64,000 nucleotides of DNA, from NCBI RefSeq assembly GCF_009905615.1, contig NZ_JAAAKW010000011.1, positions 141,733 through 205,732 on the forward strand, written 5' to 3'. Positions within the stretch are counted from its first letter, which is position 1. Each line of letters begins with the position of its first letter. The position numbers and the translations under genes were made by a program. Origin of the DNA: Pseudomonas sp. SLFW (GTDB taxonomy: Bacteria; Pseudomonadota; Gammaproteobacteria; Pseudomonadales; Pseudomonadaceae). The notes beneath the pieces are model-generated. The model made no database searches. It was given only the letters and a program-made list of their open reading frames with translations, and was not told where the DNA came from. Of the stretch, positions 26,337 to 35,223 are shown piece after piece.

Positions 26337-27173
26337 ATGTATGACGTATTCCAGACTGACCGCCTGATCGACCTTTGGCTGGCCGAAGACATCGGTTATT
26401 GCGACCTGACCGCTCAAGTGATGATCGAAGCGGACGAAGTGGGCGCTTTCTACATGAACGCTCGCGAGACGCTGATCGTCTCCGGCATCGATATCGCTGC
26501 ACGGGTGTTCAAGCGTTACGACCCGACGCTGGAAGTGATCGTGCGGGTGAAGGACGGTCAGAAAATCGAAGCCGGTACGGTGATGATCGATGTCCGTGGC
26601 AACGCGCGCAGCGTTCTGACAGCCGAACGAACGGCGCTGAATATCGTGCAGCGCATGTCGGGGATCGCCAACGAGACCGCCAAATACGTGGCCGCCGTTG
26701 CCGGCAGCCGTGCACGCCTGATCGACACCCGCAAGACCACGCCCGGCCTGCGCATGCTTGAGAAACACGCGGTGACGTGCGGTGGCGGCCTTAACCATCG
26801 CCTGGGCCTGGACAACGGCGTGATGATCAAAGACAACCACATTGCGGTGTGCGGCGGCATCACCCAGGCGGTACAGCGCGCGCGTCGCCAGTTGCCCGTG
26901 CTGACCAAGCTCGAAGTCGAATGCGACAGCCTCACCCAAGTGGCCGAAGCGCTGGAGGCCAATGTCGACGTGATCATGCTCGACAACATGAGCGTGGCGG
27001 ACATGGCCGAGGCGGTGAAAATGGTCAATGGGCGCACCAAACTGGAAGCGTCCGGCGGCATCAATCTGTCGACCATCGGCGCGATTTCCAAGACCGGTGT
27101 CGACTACATCTCGACCAGCAAGCTCAATCAGGCCGCGGTGTGTGTAGACATCGGCCTGGACGAGGCGGAGTAA
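26337..27173 (+). CDS. NadC/ModD-like phosphoribosyltransferase
   Basis: 278 residues with the full quinolinate phosphoribosyltransferase architecture: AERTALNIVQRMSGIA, the substrate/PRPP loop IDTRKTTPGLRMLEKHAV, CGGGLNHRLGLDNGVMIKDNH (in parts), IMLDNM and EASGGI. The key Arg, Lys and His residues of NadC appear kept. The setting is not NAD synthesis: no nadA or nadB is present, and it follows an importer, as ModD proteins do. Expected reaction: aromatic acid + PRPP to ribonucleotide + CO2 + PPi, on quinolinate or an analogue. The next gene could supply PRPP. Confidence 0.8.
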   Translation: MYDVFQTDRLIDLWLAEDIGYCDLTAQVMIEADEVGAFYMNARETLIVSGIDIAARVFKRYDPTLEVIVRVKDGQKIEAGTVMIDVRGNARSVLTAERTALNIVQRMSGIANETAKYVAAVAGSRARLIDTRKTTPGLRMLEKHAVTCGGGLNHRLGLDNGVMIKDNHIAVCGGITQAVQRARRQLPVLTKLEVECDSLTQVAEALEANVDVIMLDNMSVADMAEAVKMVNGRTKLEASGGINLSTIGAISKTGVDYISTSKLNQAAVCVDIGLDEAE

Positions 27174-27178
27174 GTCAC

Positions 27179-29224
27179 ATGGCGCAGGGCATCTTCTTCT
27201 TTGTTGTCGGCCCCAGCGGTGCCGGTAAGGATTCGTTGATCGAAGGCGCCCGCGCCCAACTCGGTGACACCGGTCGATACGTGTTCGCCCGTCGCACGAT
27301 CACGCGCCCCTCGGGCGCACCGGGCGAGGACCACATCGGCGTCACTGAGGCTCAATTCTCGGCGTCCGTGAGTGCAGGGGCGTTTCTGGTCACCTGGGAC
27401 GCTCATGGACTGTCATACGGTTTGTCTGCTGATTTGCTGACAGCGTTGGGCGAGGGCTGCAACGTCATCGCCAACGGCTCACGCAAAATGATTCGTCAAC
27501 TGGCCGGGCTGGTGCCCAGGCTCGTGGTGGTGGAAGTCACGGCGTCGATCGACGTGCTGGCGGCGCGCATTCTCGCCCGTGGCCGGGAAAATGCCCTGGA
27601 GGCGGGCGCGCGGGTGATGCGTCAGGTCGAGCCGTTGCCCGTGGACATCGAAACGATCCGTGTCAACAACGACGGCGCCCTTGAGCAGGGGGTCAGCGCG
27701 TTCGTTCATGCGTTGGCGAACGCCTCTCAACGGGTACGTCTGCGCCGTGTGCCGATCTCGACGGGCCTGGAGCGGGTGGCCTACTTGCCCCTTCACAGCG
27801 CCGTGCTGTCGGTCGGCGATTATTTGGGCGGCTCGAAAGTCGACCTCCTGGCCGACACCGCATCATTGAGCGTACAGATTCAAGGGCTGGACGCGCCGGG
27901 GTTGCTGGCGGCGGACGAAATCGGGTTGAGCGAGGAAGCATTCGCCCATTGGCGGGTTGCCGAGGGCGCCGAGATCGCCTTGCGCCGCACGCCATCACCG
28001 GCCAGTCGTCAGGCCCTGATTCAGAAGGTTCAGGGGCAAGAGCTGGGCGAACCCGAGTATGAAATGCTGCTGCGCGACATCATTGAGGGGCGTTACACGG
28101 ATGGCGAAATCAGCGCGTTTCTGGTCAGCGCCACGCGCAGCCTGTCCGACGCCGAGGTCGTCGCGCTGGCCAGGGTGCGCAGCCGCTTCTCCCCGACGAT
28201 GACGTGGGACCGTCCGATCGTGGTCGACAAGCACTCGATGGGCGGGGTCCCCGGCAGCCGCATCACCTTGCTGGTGGTGCCCATCGTCGCGGCTCACGGC
28301 CTGGCGATGCCCAAAACGTCGTCCCGGGCAATCACGTCTGCGGCGGGCACGGCTGACGCCATGGAGTCCGTGGCGCGAGTGGACCTGGACATCGCCGACG
28401 TGCAGCGTTGTGTCGCTGAGGCGGGGGCGTGCATTGCCTGGAATGGGCGACTCAATCACTCACGGGTGGACGATGTGATGAACGCGATCACCCGGCCGTT
28501 GGGGCTTGATTCCAATCGGTGGTCGGTGGCGTCGATCCTGTCGAAAAAGCTCACCGCTGGCTCGACCCACGTGGTGGTCGATCTGCCGTACGGCCCGCGC
28601 ACCAAACTTAAGACGCAGGCGCAGGCCAGGGAACTGGGCGATTTGTTCGAGCGGGTCGGGGCCGGGCTGGGTCTGACCGTGGTGGCTTTTGCCACAGACG
28701 GAAGCCGGCCTATCGGTCGCGGCATCGGGCCTTCGCTGGAGGTGCGCGACGTGCGGGCGGTGCTGGCCAATGATCCTGAGGCGGCGCAGGACTTGCGCGA
28801 CAAGGCGCTTTTTTTCGCGGGACAGATTCTGGCGTGGGACCCGGCCATCGGCAGTGTGGAAGCCGGTCGTCGCCGCGCGGAGGAACTGCTGACCAATGGC
28901 GAGGCCAATGCGGCGTTTGAGCGGATCATCGACGCCCAGGGTCGGCGAGCGCCCGTGTTGCCAGGTGCGCTGACCTTCGTGGTGTGTGCGAGCGCGGCAG
29001 GGGAGGTGAGTGCACTGGACGGTTGGCGCATCGGTGAGCTGGCCCGACGCGCCGGTGCGCCGGCGGATAAATCCGCTGGCATCGACCTCAAGGTCGGGCT
29101 GGGTGACCGGGTAACGGCGGGGCAATGCCTGTATGTCATCCATGGCTCCAACAGCACGGACCTTCAGTCTGCCAGCCTCCTGGCACAGATGAGCGACGGC
29201 GTGACCGTCACGCCAATCGCGTGA
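27179..29224 (+). CDS. fusion of PhnN-type ribose-1,5-bisphosphokinase and AMP/thymidine phosphorylase
   Basis: 681 residues, starting 5 bp after the previous stop. Residues ~1-182 match PhnN: P-loop GPSGAGKDS at 11-19, RRTITRPSGAPGEDHIG, NGSRKMI, RILARGRENA. Residues ~190-681 match the archaeal-type AMP phosphorylase branch of the thymidine phosphorylase family: KHS at 351-353 followed by MGGVPGSR, PKTSSRAIT (S381, S382, R383), then a C-terminal domain. AMP phosphorylase makes ribose 1,5-bisphosphate, the substrate of PhnN, which makes PRPP (known reactions). One polypeptide could therefore turn a nucleotide into PRPP, the co-substrate of the adjacent NadC-like enzyme. A normal phn C-P lyase context is absent. 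Confidence 0.8.
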   Translation: MAQGIFFFVVGPSGAGKDSLIEGARAQLGDTGRYVFARRTITRPSGAPGEDHIGVTEAQFSASVSAGAFLVTWDAHGLSYGLSADLLTALGEGCNVIANGSRKMIRQLAGLVPRLVVVEVTASIDVLAARILARGRENALEAGARVMRQVEPLPVDIETIRVNNDGALEQGVSAFVHALANASQRVRLRRVPISTGLERVAYLPLHSAVLSVGDYLGGSKVDLLADTASLSVQIQGLDAPGLLAADEIGLSEEAFAHWRVAEGAEIALRRTPSPASRQALIQKVQGQELGEPEYEMLLRDIIEGRYTDGEISAFLVSATRSLSDAEVVALARVRSRFSPTMTWDRPIVVDKHSMGGVPGSRITLLVVPIVAAHGLAMPKTSSRAITSAAGTADAMESVARVDLDIADVQRCVAEAGACIAWNGRLNHSRVDDVMNAITRPLGLDSNRWSVASILSKKLTAGSTHVVVDLPYGPRTKLKTQAQARELGDLFERVGAGLGLTVVAFATDGSRPIGRGIGPSLEVRDVRAVLANDPEAAQDLRDKALFFAGQILAWDPAIGSVEAGRRRAEELLTNGEANAAFERIIDAQGRRAPVLPGALTFVVCASAAGEVSALDGWRIGELARRAGAPADKSAGIDLKVGLGDRVTAGQCLYVIHGSNSTDLQSASLLAQMSDGVTVTPIA

Positions 29225-29272
29225 TCCGGATGCACCGCCATCCGCGCCCTGAACAAACAGTGAGGTAGCCAC

Positions 29273-30370
29273 ATGCGTGAAGCGATCACGACCACCCAGC
29301 GCTGGGTCATCCACGTCGACAACCGCCTGATTGCGGCAACCGACGGCTTCAATCCGGATGCCATCCGCAAGCTGGCCGCTCAATCGATGGCCCTGCGTCA
29401 ACGAGGGCTTGAAGTCGTTGTGGTCTCGACGCCTGGCGCCGGTGCCTCCACGGGCGTCGCGCTGCCCTTGCATCAAGCGCAGGCCCTGGCCGCGATCGAT
29501 CAGATCAGGCTGACCCAGCTCTGGGCGCAAGCGCTGGCGCACGCTGGCGCTCAATCTGCGCAGATTCTGCTGACACAGGATGACCTGTCCCACCGCAAGC
29601 ACTACCTCAACGCACGCAGCACGCTGCAAGTCTTGCTCGGGCAGGGCGTGATCCCGTTGGTCAGCGAGAACTGTGCCTTGGCCACCCATGGGATTCGCGC
29701 GGGAAACACCGACAGTCTGGGGGCGCTGGTGGTCAATCTGGTGCAGGCGGATGTGTACATTTTGCTGACCGAGCTGGAAGGCTTCCTGATTACGAGCCAA
29801 GGCCTTGAAACCGATCAGGCCACAGCGGTGATCGATGAAGCCGCTGCCGGGGATGCCTCGCTGGATCGCTACGCGCACGACATGACTGAACACTTCGGCG
29901 TCGATGTGCGCTCCTGGTTGCGCTCGGCGCGGCTGGCCGCCCGTTCAGGTGCCCACACGGTGATCGCCGATGGGCGCCAGGACGGCATTCTCGATGCCAT
30001 CGCTGCGGGCGCATCGGTCGGCACGCTGCTGATCTCTGATACCCACCCGGCGGCGTCCCGAGGACGCTGGCTGTCCAATCAACTGCCCATGCGCGGGACG
30101 CTGGAGATCATCGACGGCAGCGCATCGGCCACGACGGGCATCACCGCGTTGATGATCCTGCGCAGCGAAGGCGTGTTTCAGCGTGGCGACATGGTGGTGT
30201 GCCGAGGCGCTGACGGCGTTGAGTGGGCGCGGGGGCTGGTCAACTACAGCTCGCAGGAAATTCAAAAGCTGCGTGGCCAGTTCGTCGAAGCGTTTTCCCG
30301 GCAAATCGGTTATGTCGCCGAACCGGACATCATCAGTCGCGAAAATCTGGTGGTTGTAAAGGCGCCCTGA
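29273..30370 (+). CDS. glutamate-5-kinase-like protein with PUA domain, altered active site
   Basis: 365 residues, co-linear with ProB: amino-acid-kinase domain then a C-terminal PUA domain (GTLEIIDGSASATTGITAL, GVFQRGDMVVCRG). Key ProB residues differ. The N-terminal VVKLGTS equivalent reads VIHVDNR, so catalytic Lys becomes His and Gly becomes Asp. INEND becomes VSENC, DND becomes NTD, LTD becomes LTE, and the GTGGM loop is missing. It may phosphorylate another substrate or have a regulatory role. Last gene of the importer-phosphoribosyltransferase run. True proB would be elsewhere. Confidence 0.75.
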   Translation: MREAITTTQRWVIHVDNRLIAATDGFNPDAIRKLAAQSMALRQRGLEVVVVSTPGAGASTGVALPLHQAQALAAIDQIRLTQLWAQALAHAGAQSAQILLTQDDLSHRKHYLNARSTLQVLLGQGVIPLVSENCALATHGIRAGNTDSLGALVVNLVQADVYILLTELEGFLITSQGLETDQATAVIDEAAAGDASLDRYAHDMTEHFGVDVRSWLRSARLAARSGAHTVIADGRQDGILDAIAAGASVGTLLISDTHPAASRGRWLSNQLPMRGTLEIIDGSASATTGITALMILRSEGVFQRGDMVVCRGADGVEWARGLVNYSSQEIQKLRGQFVEAFSRQIGYVAEPDIISRENLVVVKAP

Positions 30371-30382
30371 CCGGACGCCTTT
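30358..30382. terminator. hairpin between convergent genes
   Basis: AAAGGCG (30358-30364) and CGCCTTT (30376-30382) form a 7-bp stem spanning the stop codons of the convergent genes ending at 30370 and 30381. It could end transcription both ways; T-runs are short. Confidence 0.35.
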
Positions 30383-31712
30383 AGGCGCGAGGGCCGTTCG
30401 CAGGCCGCTCCAGCCCCAGATGCTCACGCAGGGTGCGTCCGCTGTACTCCCGTCGAAACAGGCCCCGTCGCTGCAACTCGGGCACCACACCGTTGACGAA
30501 ATCGTCGAGGCTTTGAGGCAGGTAGGGCGGCATGATGTTAAAGCCGTCGCAGGCGCGTTCCGTGAACCACTGTTCGAGATCATCCGCGACTTCGCTGGCC
30601 GTGCCCGCCAGCACCCGATGGGAGCGACTGCCACCAAAGCGTTTGCCCAGTTGGCGCAGGGTCAGGCCTTCGCGTTGCGAGAGTTCCTGCACGAGTTTGA
30701 AGCGGCTCTGGTTGCCGCGTATCTCTTTCACCTCCGGCAACGGCTCGTCCAGCGGGTAGACCGAGAGGTCGTGGTTCATGCTGTCAGACAACAGCGCCAG
30801 CCCGGCGAGGGGGTGCACGTTGTCCTCCAGTTCGGCGAATCGGGCCTGCGCTTCGTCTTTGCTCTTGCCCACGAACGGCATCACGCCCGGCATGATTTTC
30901 AGCGAACCGGCCGCGCGCCCCTGAGCGAGCAGGCGCTGATTGACCGTCTCGTAAAACACCTTGGCTTTTTGCAAATCGGGCTGTGCTGCGAAGATCACGT
31001 CGGCGACGCTGGCAGCGAAGCCCTGGCCGGTGTCCGAAGAGCCCGCCTGAATCAGCACCGGGTGGCCCTGCGGCGAGCGCGGCACATTGAGCGGGCCGCG
31101 CACGTTGAAGAACTCCCCCGCGTGATTGAGGTAATGCACCCGCTCGGGATGGGCAAACTCCCCCGTGACCTTGTCGTGGATGAAGGGGTCGTCTTCCCAG
31201 CTGTCCCACAGTTTGATCGCCAGTTCGACGAACTCCCGCGCACGCCGGTAGCGCAGTTCGTGTTCGAGGATCGGCTCGGCGCTGTGGTTCAGCGCTTCGC
31301 CGTCGTTGGTGGAGGTCACGATGTTCCAGCCGATGCGGCCTTCGCTGAGGTGATCCAGCGTGGCGAAGGTGCGTGCGAGGGTGAACGGGTGATTGAAGGT
31401 GGTCGAAGCTGTCGCCGCGAGGCCGATGTGCGACGTCGCGCCCGCCAGCAGGCCGAGCAATGCGACCGGGTCGAGGCGGGAACTGGTGAGGTAGTGCACG
31501 CTGGCGTCGAGGTTGTTACCGAAGCGGTCTGACAAGGCCAGGCGGTCGGCGAAAAAAAGGTAGTCGAACTTGCCGCGTTCGGCGGTCTGGGCCAAAGCCT
31601 TGAAGTAGGCCGGGCTGGTCAGATTGCCGGGTTGCGCGTCGGGCAGGCGCCAGGCGCTGGCGTGGTGGCCGATGCCCATGAGAAAGGCACCGAGGTGCAG
31701 TTGTCGGCTCAT
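30381..31712 (-). CDS. FMN-dependent LLM-class monooxygenase (NtaA/SnaA/DszA type)
   Basis: 443 residues. Typical marks are MGIGHHASAWRLP near the start, KFDYLFFADR, RIGWNIVTSTNDGEALN (in part), and VLIQAGSSDTGQGFAA. This two-component family uses FMNH2 and O2 to cleave C-S or C-N bonds in sulfonates, dibenzothiophene sulfone or aminopolycarboxylates. No flavin reductase is adjacent. Its start overlaps the stop of the SsuA-like binding protein upstream (ATGA type), so uptake and oxidation of one compound are linked. Confidence 0.87.
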   Translation of the reverse strand: MSRQLHLGAFLMGIGHHASAWRLPDAQPGNLTSPAYFKALAQTAERGKFDYLFFADRLALSDRFGNNLDASVHYLTSSRLDPVALLGLLAGATSHIGLAATASTTFNHPFTLARTFATLDHLSEGRIGWNIVTSTNDGEALNHSAEPILEHELRYRRAREFVELAIKLWDSWEDDPFIHDKVTGEFAHPERVHYLNHAGEFFNVRGPLNVPRSPQGHPVLIQAGSSDTGQGFAASVADVIFAAQPDLQKAKVFYETVNQRLLAQGRAAGSLKIMPGVMPFVGKSKDEAQARFAELEDNVHPLAGLALLSDSMNHDLSVYPLDEPLPEVKEIRGNQSRFKLVQELSQREGLTLRQLGKRFGGSRSHRVLAGTASEVADDLEQWFTERACDGFNIMPPYLPQSLDDFVNGVVPELQRRGLFRREYSGRTLREHLGLERPANGPRA

Positions 31713-32677
31713 TGCGGGTGCTCCAGATCGACCACCGCGTCAGCGACGTGCACGGCCTTCGGCAGCAATTGGTTGCGATAGAACGCATCGGCCACCCGTT
31801 GCTGGGCATCAATCACCTGAGGGCTCAGCGGAAAATGCACGCCCCACGGCTGGCGGGCCAGCGACCGAATCCACACCGGCACGGGCACCTTGGTGTCGTC
31901 GCTCAGCAGCTGCGCGACTTCCTGTTGATGGCTCTGAACGTAATGCTCGGTGCTGTCCAGCTCGCGCAGCACCGTAGCGAGGGTTTCCGGGTAGCGTTTG
32001 GCGAAGGGGCGCGGCGCGATGTAGAAGCTGTATTGAATCGGCAGGCTGCGCGCCGTGATCAACGGACGGGCCCCACTCGACAGTTCGGTGTCGGCGAGGC
32101 GCGGGTCCGGCACCACCCACGCGGCCACGTCGCCCCGCTCGAACGCCGCCCGGCCTTCGCTGTAACCGAGATAGGCTTCTTCCACGTCACCGAGTCTGAG
32201 CTTGGCCTGCTCCAGCGCGGCGATCAGCAGGTATTGGCCCGCAGACCCCTTGGCCACGGCAATCCGTTTGCCACGCAGATCCGCAAGCGACTTCGCGGTG
32301 GAGTCCTTCGGCACCAGAATCGCGTAATTGTCCTGATAGGGTTCGCTGTAGCCGACGTACGTCACATCAGGCCCGGCGCCCGCCTGGGCGAACACGGGCG
32401 GGGTCGCGCCCACGAAGCCGATGTCGATGTCGCCACTGTTGATGCCTTCGACCAGCGGCGGCCCGAACGCGAACTCTTGCCACACCACTTTGACGCCGTG
32501 AGGCGCGAGGGCTTTTTCCAGCGTCCCGCGGTTTTTCAGGACCACCAGGCTGTTGCCTTTCTGGTAGCCGACGCGAACGGTTTGCGGATACTCGACGGCG
32601 GCCTGGGCAATGCTCGCCCACACACCTGCCACCTGAAAGGCCGCTACCCACACGGCTGTTTTGAAAGGGATGTGCAT
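31709..32677 (-). CDS. SsuA-like ABC substrate-binding protein
   Basis: 322 residues with a signal sequence (WVAAFQVAGVWASIAQA) and the aliphatic-sulfonate-binding signature: TVRVGYQKGNSLVVLKNRG, FAFGPPLVEGINSGDIDIGFVG (in parts), ILVPKDSTAKSLADLRGKR. No permease or ATPase gene is nearby, so it must share a transporter encoded elsewhere. It is co-transcribed with the monooxygenase. A perfect 16-bp palindrome lies 71 bp before its start. Confidence 0.87.
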   Translation of the reverse strand: MHIPFKTAVWVAAFQVAGVWASIAQAAVEYPQTVRVGYQKGNSLVVLKNRGTLEKALAPHGVKVVWQEFAFGPPLVEGINSGDIDIGFVGATPPVFAQAGAGPDVTYVGYSEPYQDNYAILVPKDSTAKSLADLRGKRIAVAKGSAGQYLLIAALEQAKLRLGDVEEAYLGYSEGRAAFERGDVAAWVVPDPRLADTELSSGARPLITARSLPIQYSFYIAPRPFAKRYPETLATVLRELDSTEHYVQSHQQEVAQLLSDDTKVPVPVWIRSLARQPWGVHFPLSPQVIDAQQRVADAFYRNQLLPKAVHVADAVVDLEHPQ

Positions 32678-32747
32678 GGTTCACGCTTATGAAAGGGAAG
32701 GGGCGTCAGGGTATCCAGTCCGGGCGACGCACCGTAAATACCCAATA

Positions 32748-32763
32748 CACATAAGCTTATGTG
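32748..32763. promoter_or_regulatory. perfect 16-bp palindrome CACATAAGCTTATGTG
   Basis: It lies between the LysR stop (32787) and the start of the binding-protein/monooxygenase operon (32677), on the promoter side of that operon. A likely operator; the protein that binds it is unknown. LysR sites are usually T-N11-A, so another regulator class is possible. Confidence 0.45.
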
Positions 32764-32786
32764 GGTTCAACGGACCACCCGAACGC

Positions 32787-33695
32787 TCAAAACAGCGCCT
32801 TCTCCTCCAGCATCTGCAACAGTCGCTCGACCGCCACCGATGGCTGCCGATCGGCGCGCACCAGCATGTGCGCCTCTGCGGTTTCGAACACCTCGCTGCG
32901 GGTGCGGAGCGCGACAAGGCTGCCGTCGGCGACTTCATCTGCCACGGCGTGGGACGACAGAAAGGTCACGCCAAGCTGCGCCTTCACGTAGCTTTTAAGG
33001 GTGGCGATGGAGTTGGTCACCAGGCTGGATTCGAACTGCACACGGTCGTGGTATTGCGCCAGTTTGACCAGGTTGCTCAGACCAAAGCCGTTGGACATCA
33101 TCCCCACCGGATAGGGGCAAACGTCGCTCAGGGCCAGCGGCTGTTTTTTCCGGGTCAGGGGATGGCCAGGCCAGGCGATCACGCACATGGGCTGTTTGCG
33201 TTGCATGACGGTGCGCACGGCCGGGTCGATGGGCGGGCGATAGGCCAGGCCGAGGTGGGCCTGGTCGTTGGCGAGCATGCGCACGGTGTCCACTGCGTTG
33301 GCGAATTCCAACGTCACCTTCAGCTTGGGGTGTTGCTGGCAGAAATCCTGAAGCACCCAGCGCACCAATTCCTCGCGAAAACCTTCCCCCGCAACGATAT
33401 GAATTTCGCCACGCTCCAGCCCCTGCAGTTCAGAAATCTGGGTCAGCAGCAGCGTTTCACTGGAGCGTCGTTCGCGGCAATGGTTGATCACCAGCTCGGC
33501 GGCTTCGGTCGGAATGACGCCTCGGCCGTGGCGCTGGAGCAACTGCACACCCAGCTCGCTTTCCAGCTGATGAATTTGCCGGCTGACCACCGACGCTTCG
33601 ACATTCAGATGGTCTGCCGCGCCGCGTATCGAGCCGGTTTCTGCCACGGCGAGAAAGTAGTGCAAACGTCGTTCACTCAGGCCAATTCTTTGCAC
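32787..33695 (-). CDS. LysR family transcriptional regulator
   Basis: 302 residues from a GTG with AGGAGA upstream. The N-terminal winged HTH reads RRLHYFLAVAETGSIRGAADHLNVEASVVSRQIHQLE (in parts), followed by the periplasmic-binding-like effector domain. It is divergent from the MFS gene at 33859 and upstream of the SsuA-like/monooxygenase operon. It may control either or both. Confidence 0.88.
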   Translation of the reverse strand: MQRIGLSERRLHYFLAVAETGSIRGAADHLNVEASVVSRQIHQLESELGVQLLQRHGRGVIPTEAAELVINHCRERRSSETLLLTQISELQGLERGEIHIVAGEGFREELVRWVLQDFCQQHPKLKVTLEFANAVDTVRMLANDQAHLGLAYRPPIDPAVRTVMQRKQPMCVIAWPGHPLTRKKQPLALSDVCPYPVGMMSNGFGLSNLVKLAQYHDRVQFESSLVTNSIATLKSYVKAQLGVTFLSSHAVADEVADGSLVALRTRSEVFETAEAHMLVRADRQPSVAVERLLQMLEEKALF

Positions 33696-33858
33696 AGTCG
33701 GTGTCTCCTGACCGTTGACTAAAAGGCAACGCTCGCCAGCGAGTATTGCTATTGTTCGCAGTCTTCATCCTTCTCATACTTTGTGTCAATCGGGCGATGC
33801 CAAGCTCATCGGTTCCAGACAACAAGAACAACAACGCAGAGTGTTCGAGGACATCACC

Positions 33859-35184
33859 ATGGCTTACGCCGCAACGCTGATTACCGTGTCACCCCCGGAT
33901 GACGGGGCTTTGGGGAGGATGTACCGCAAGATCAGTTGGCGGCTGCTGCCGTTCCTGTTGCTGTGTTATTCGCTGGCCTATCTGGATCGGGTCAACATCA
34001 GTTACGCCAAGATCGCGATGCAGCAGGAGTTCGGTCTCACCGACGCCGCTTACGGGCTGGCCGCCGGGATTTTCTTCATCGGCTACGTGATGTTCGAAGT
34101 GCCGAGCAACCTGTGGCTGGCGCGGGTGGGGATTCGCAAGACCCTCAGCCGCATCATGCTGTTGTGGGGCGTGGCCTCGACGTCGATGCTGTTCGTCCAT
34201 GACAGCACCACCTTTTACGTATTGCGTTTCTTTCTCGGGGTGTTCGAGGCCGGATTCGCCCCCGGCATGATCCTCTACCTGACGCTGTGGTTTTCCGGCA
34301 AACGCCGGGCGCAGGTCATGGCGTGCGTGTTGTTGGCGGGGCCGGTGTCGAATATCGTCGGCGGGCCGTTGTCCACCTGGATCATGCAAGCCTTCGCCGG
34401 GACCCAAGGGCTGGAAGGCTGGCAGTGGATGTTCATCCTGGAAGGGGCGCCATGCATCCTCTTGGGGGTGGTCGCGTACTTCTTTTTGAGTGATTCACCC
34501 GCCCAGGCGCCGTGGCTGAGCACAGAAGAAAAACAGTGGTTGGCGAACGATCTCGAACAGACGCCGCCGTCGAAACAGCACACCTTTGCGGCGGCGTTGA
34601 AGGACTGGCGGATTTATGTGATGGCGCTGATTTACTTCTGCCTCATCTGCGGGCTTTATACGGTCAGCTTCTGGTTGCCGACCCTGCTGCGGGATGCGGG
34701 CGTGAAGGACATTGTCGACATCGGGCTGTACTCGGTCATTCCGTACAGCGCCGCCATTGTGGCGATGATGATCAACGCCCGGCGCTCCGACCGGCTCAGC
34801 GAGCGGCGATGGCACGGCGCGGTGCCAGCGTTCATGGGGGCCGGTGGTCTGGTCCTGACCGGTTTCAGCAGCGGCAACCTGCCGCTCGCCCTGGGGAGCA
34901 TCACGTTGGCGACCTTATCGACCTATGCCGCTTATGCCGTGTTCTGGGCGAGGCCTTCGACCTACCTGAAAGGCACTGCGGCGGCGGGCGGCATTGCGTT
35001 GATCAACAGCATCGGCGCGTTCGGCGGCTTTGTCAGCCCGTCCATCATCGGTTTCCTGAAAACCCTCACGGGTTCGTTTGTCACCGGGATGGCCGCGATG
35101 GCCGCGCTGTTGGTCATTGGCGGTGTCTGCACGCTGGCCCTGCGTTTGCCAGCGCCTGCGATACCTCAAGCCGATGCGCCTTGA
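33859..35184 (+). CDS. MFS transporter, anion:cation symporter (ACS) family
   Basis: 441 residues, twelve helices. ACS-family marks: YLDRVNISYAKIAM after helix 1, IFFIGYVMFEVPSNLWLARVGIRK (in part), FLGVFEAGFAPGMILYLTLWF (in part). Members import organic anions such as tartrate, phthalate or 4-hydroxyphenylacetate. The start is the ATG with GAGG upstream; the frame extending to 33715 is promoter sequence. The M20 amidohydrolase follows 39 bp later, so a conjugated acid is a plausible cargo (inference). Confidence 0.87.
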   Translation: MAYAATLITVSPPDDGALGRMYRKISWRLLPFLLLCYSLAYLDRVNISYAKIAMQQEFGLTDAAYGLAAGIFFIGYVMFEVPSNLWLARVGIRKTLSRIMLLWGVASTSMLFVHDSTTFYVLRFFLGVFEAGFAPGMILYLTLWFSGKRRAQVMACVLLAGPVSNIVGGPLSTWIMQAFAGTQGLEGWQWMFILEGAPCILLGVVAYFFLSDSPAQAPWLSTEEKQWLANDLEQTPPSKQHTFAAALKDWRIYVMALIYFCLICGLYTVSFWLPTLLRDAGVKDIVDIGLYSVIPYSAAIVAMMINARRSDRLSERRWHGAVPAFMGAGGLVLTGFSSGNLPLALGSITLATLSTYAAYAVFWARPSTYLKGTAAAGGIALINSIGAFGGFVSPSIIGFLKTLTGSFVTGMAAMAALLVIGGVCTLALRLPAPAIPQADAP

Positions 35185-35223
35185 TCGGCATGATTCACGC
35201 ACTTTCATTTCTTATCGTCAGGT

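Noticed and set aside
26337..27173. Annotation as the housekeeping nadC
   Set aside because: No nadA/nadB or ampD neighbours, and it sits in an importer operon; a NadC/ModD-like paralogue is the safer call.
28460..29893. 477-codon open frame on the minus strand
   Set aside because: Antisense to the phosphorylase fusion and ProB-like genes, no recognisable motif.
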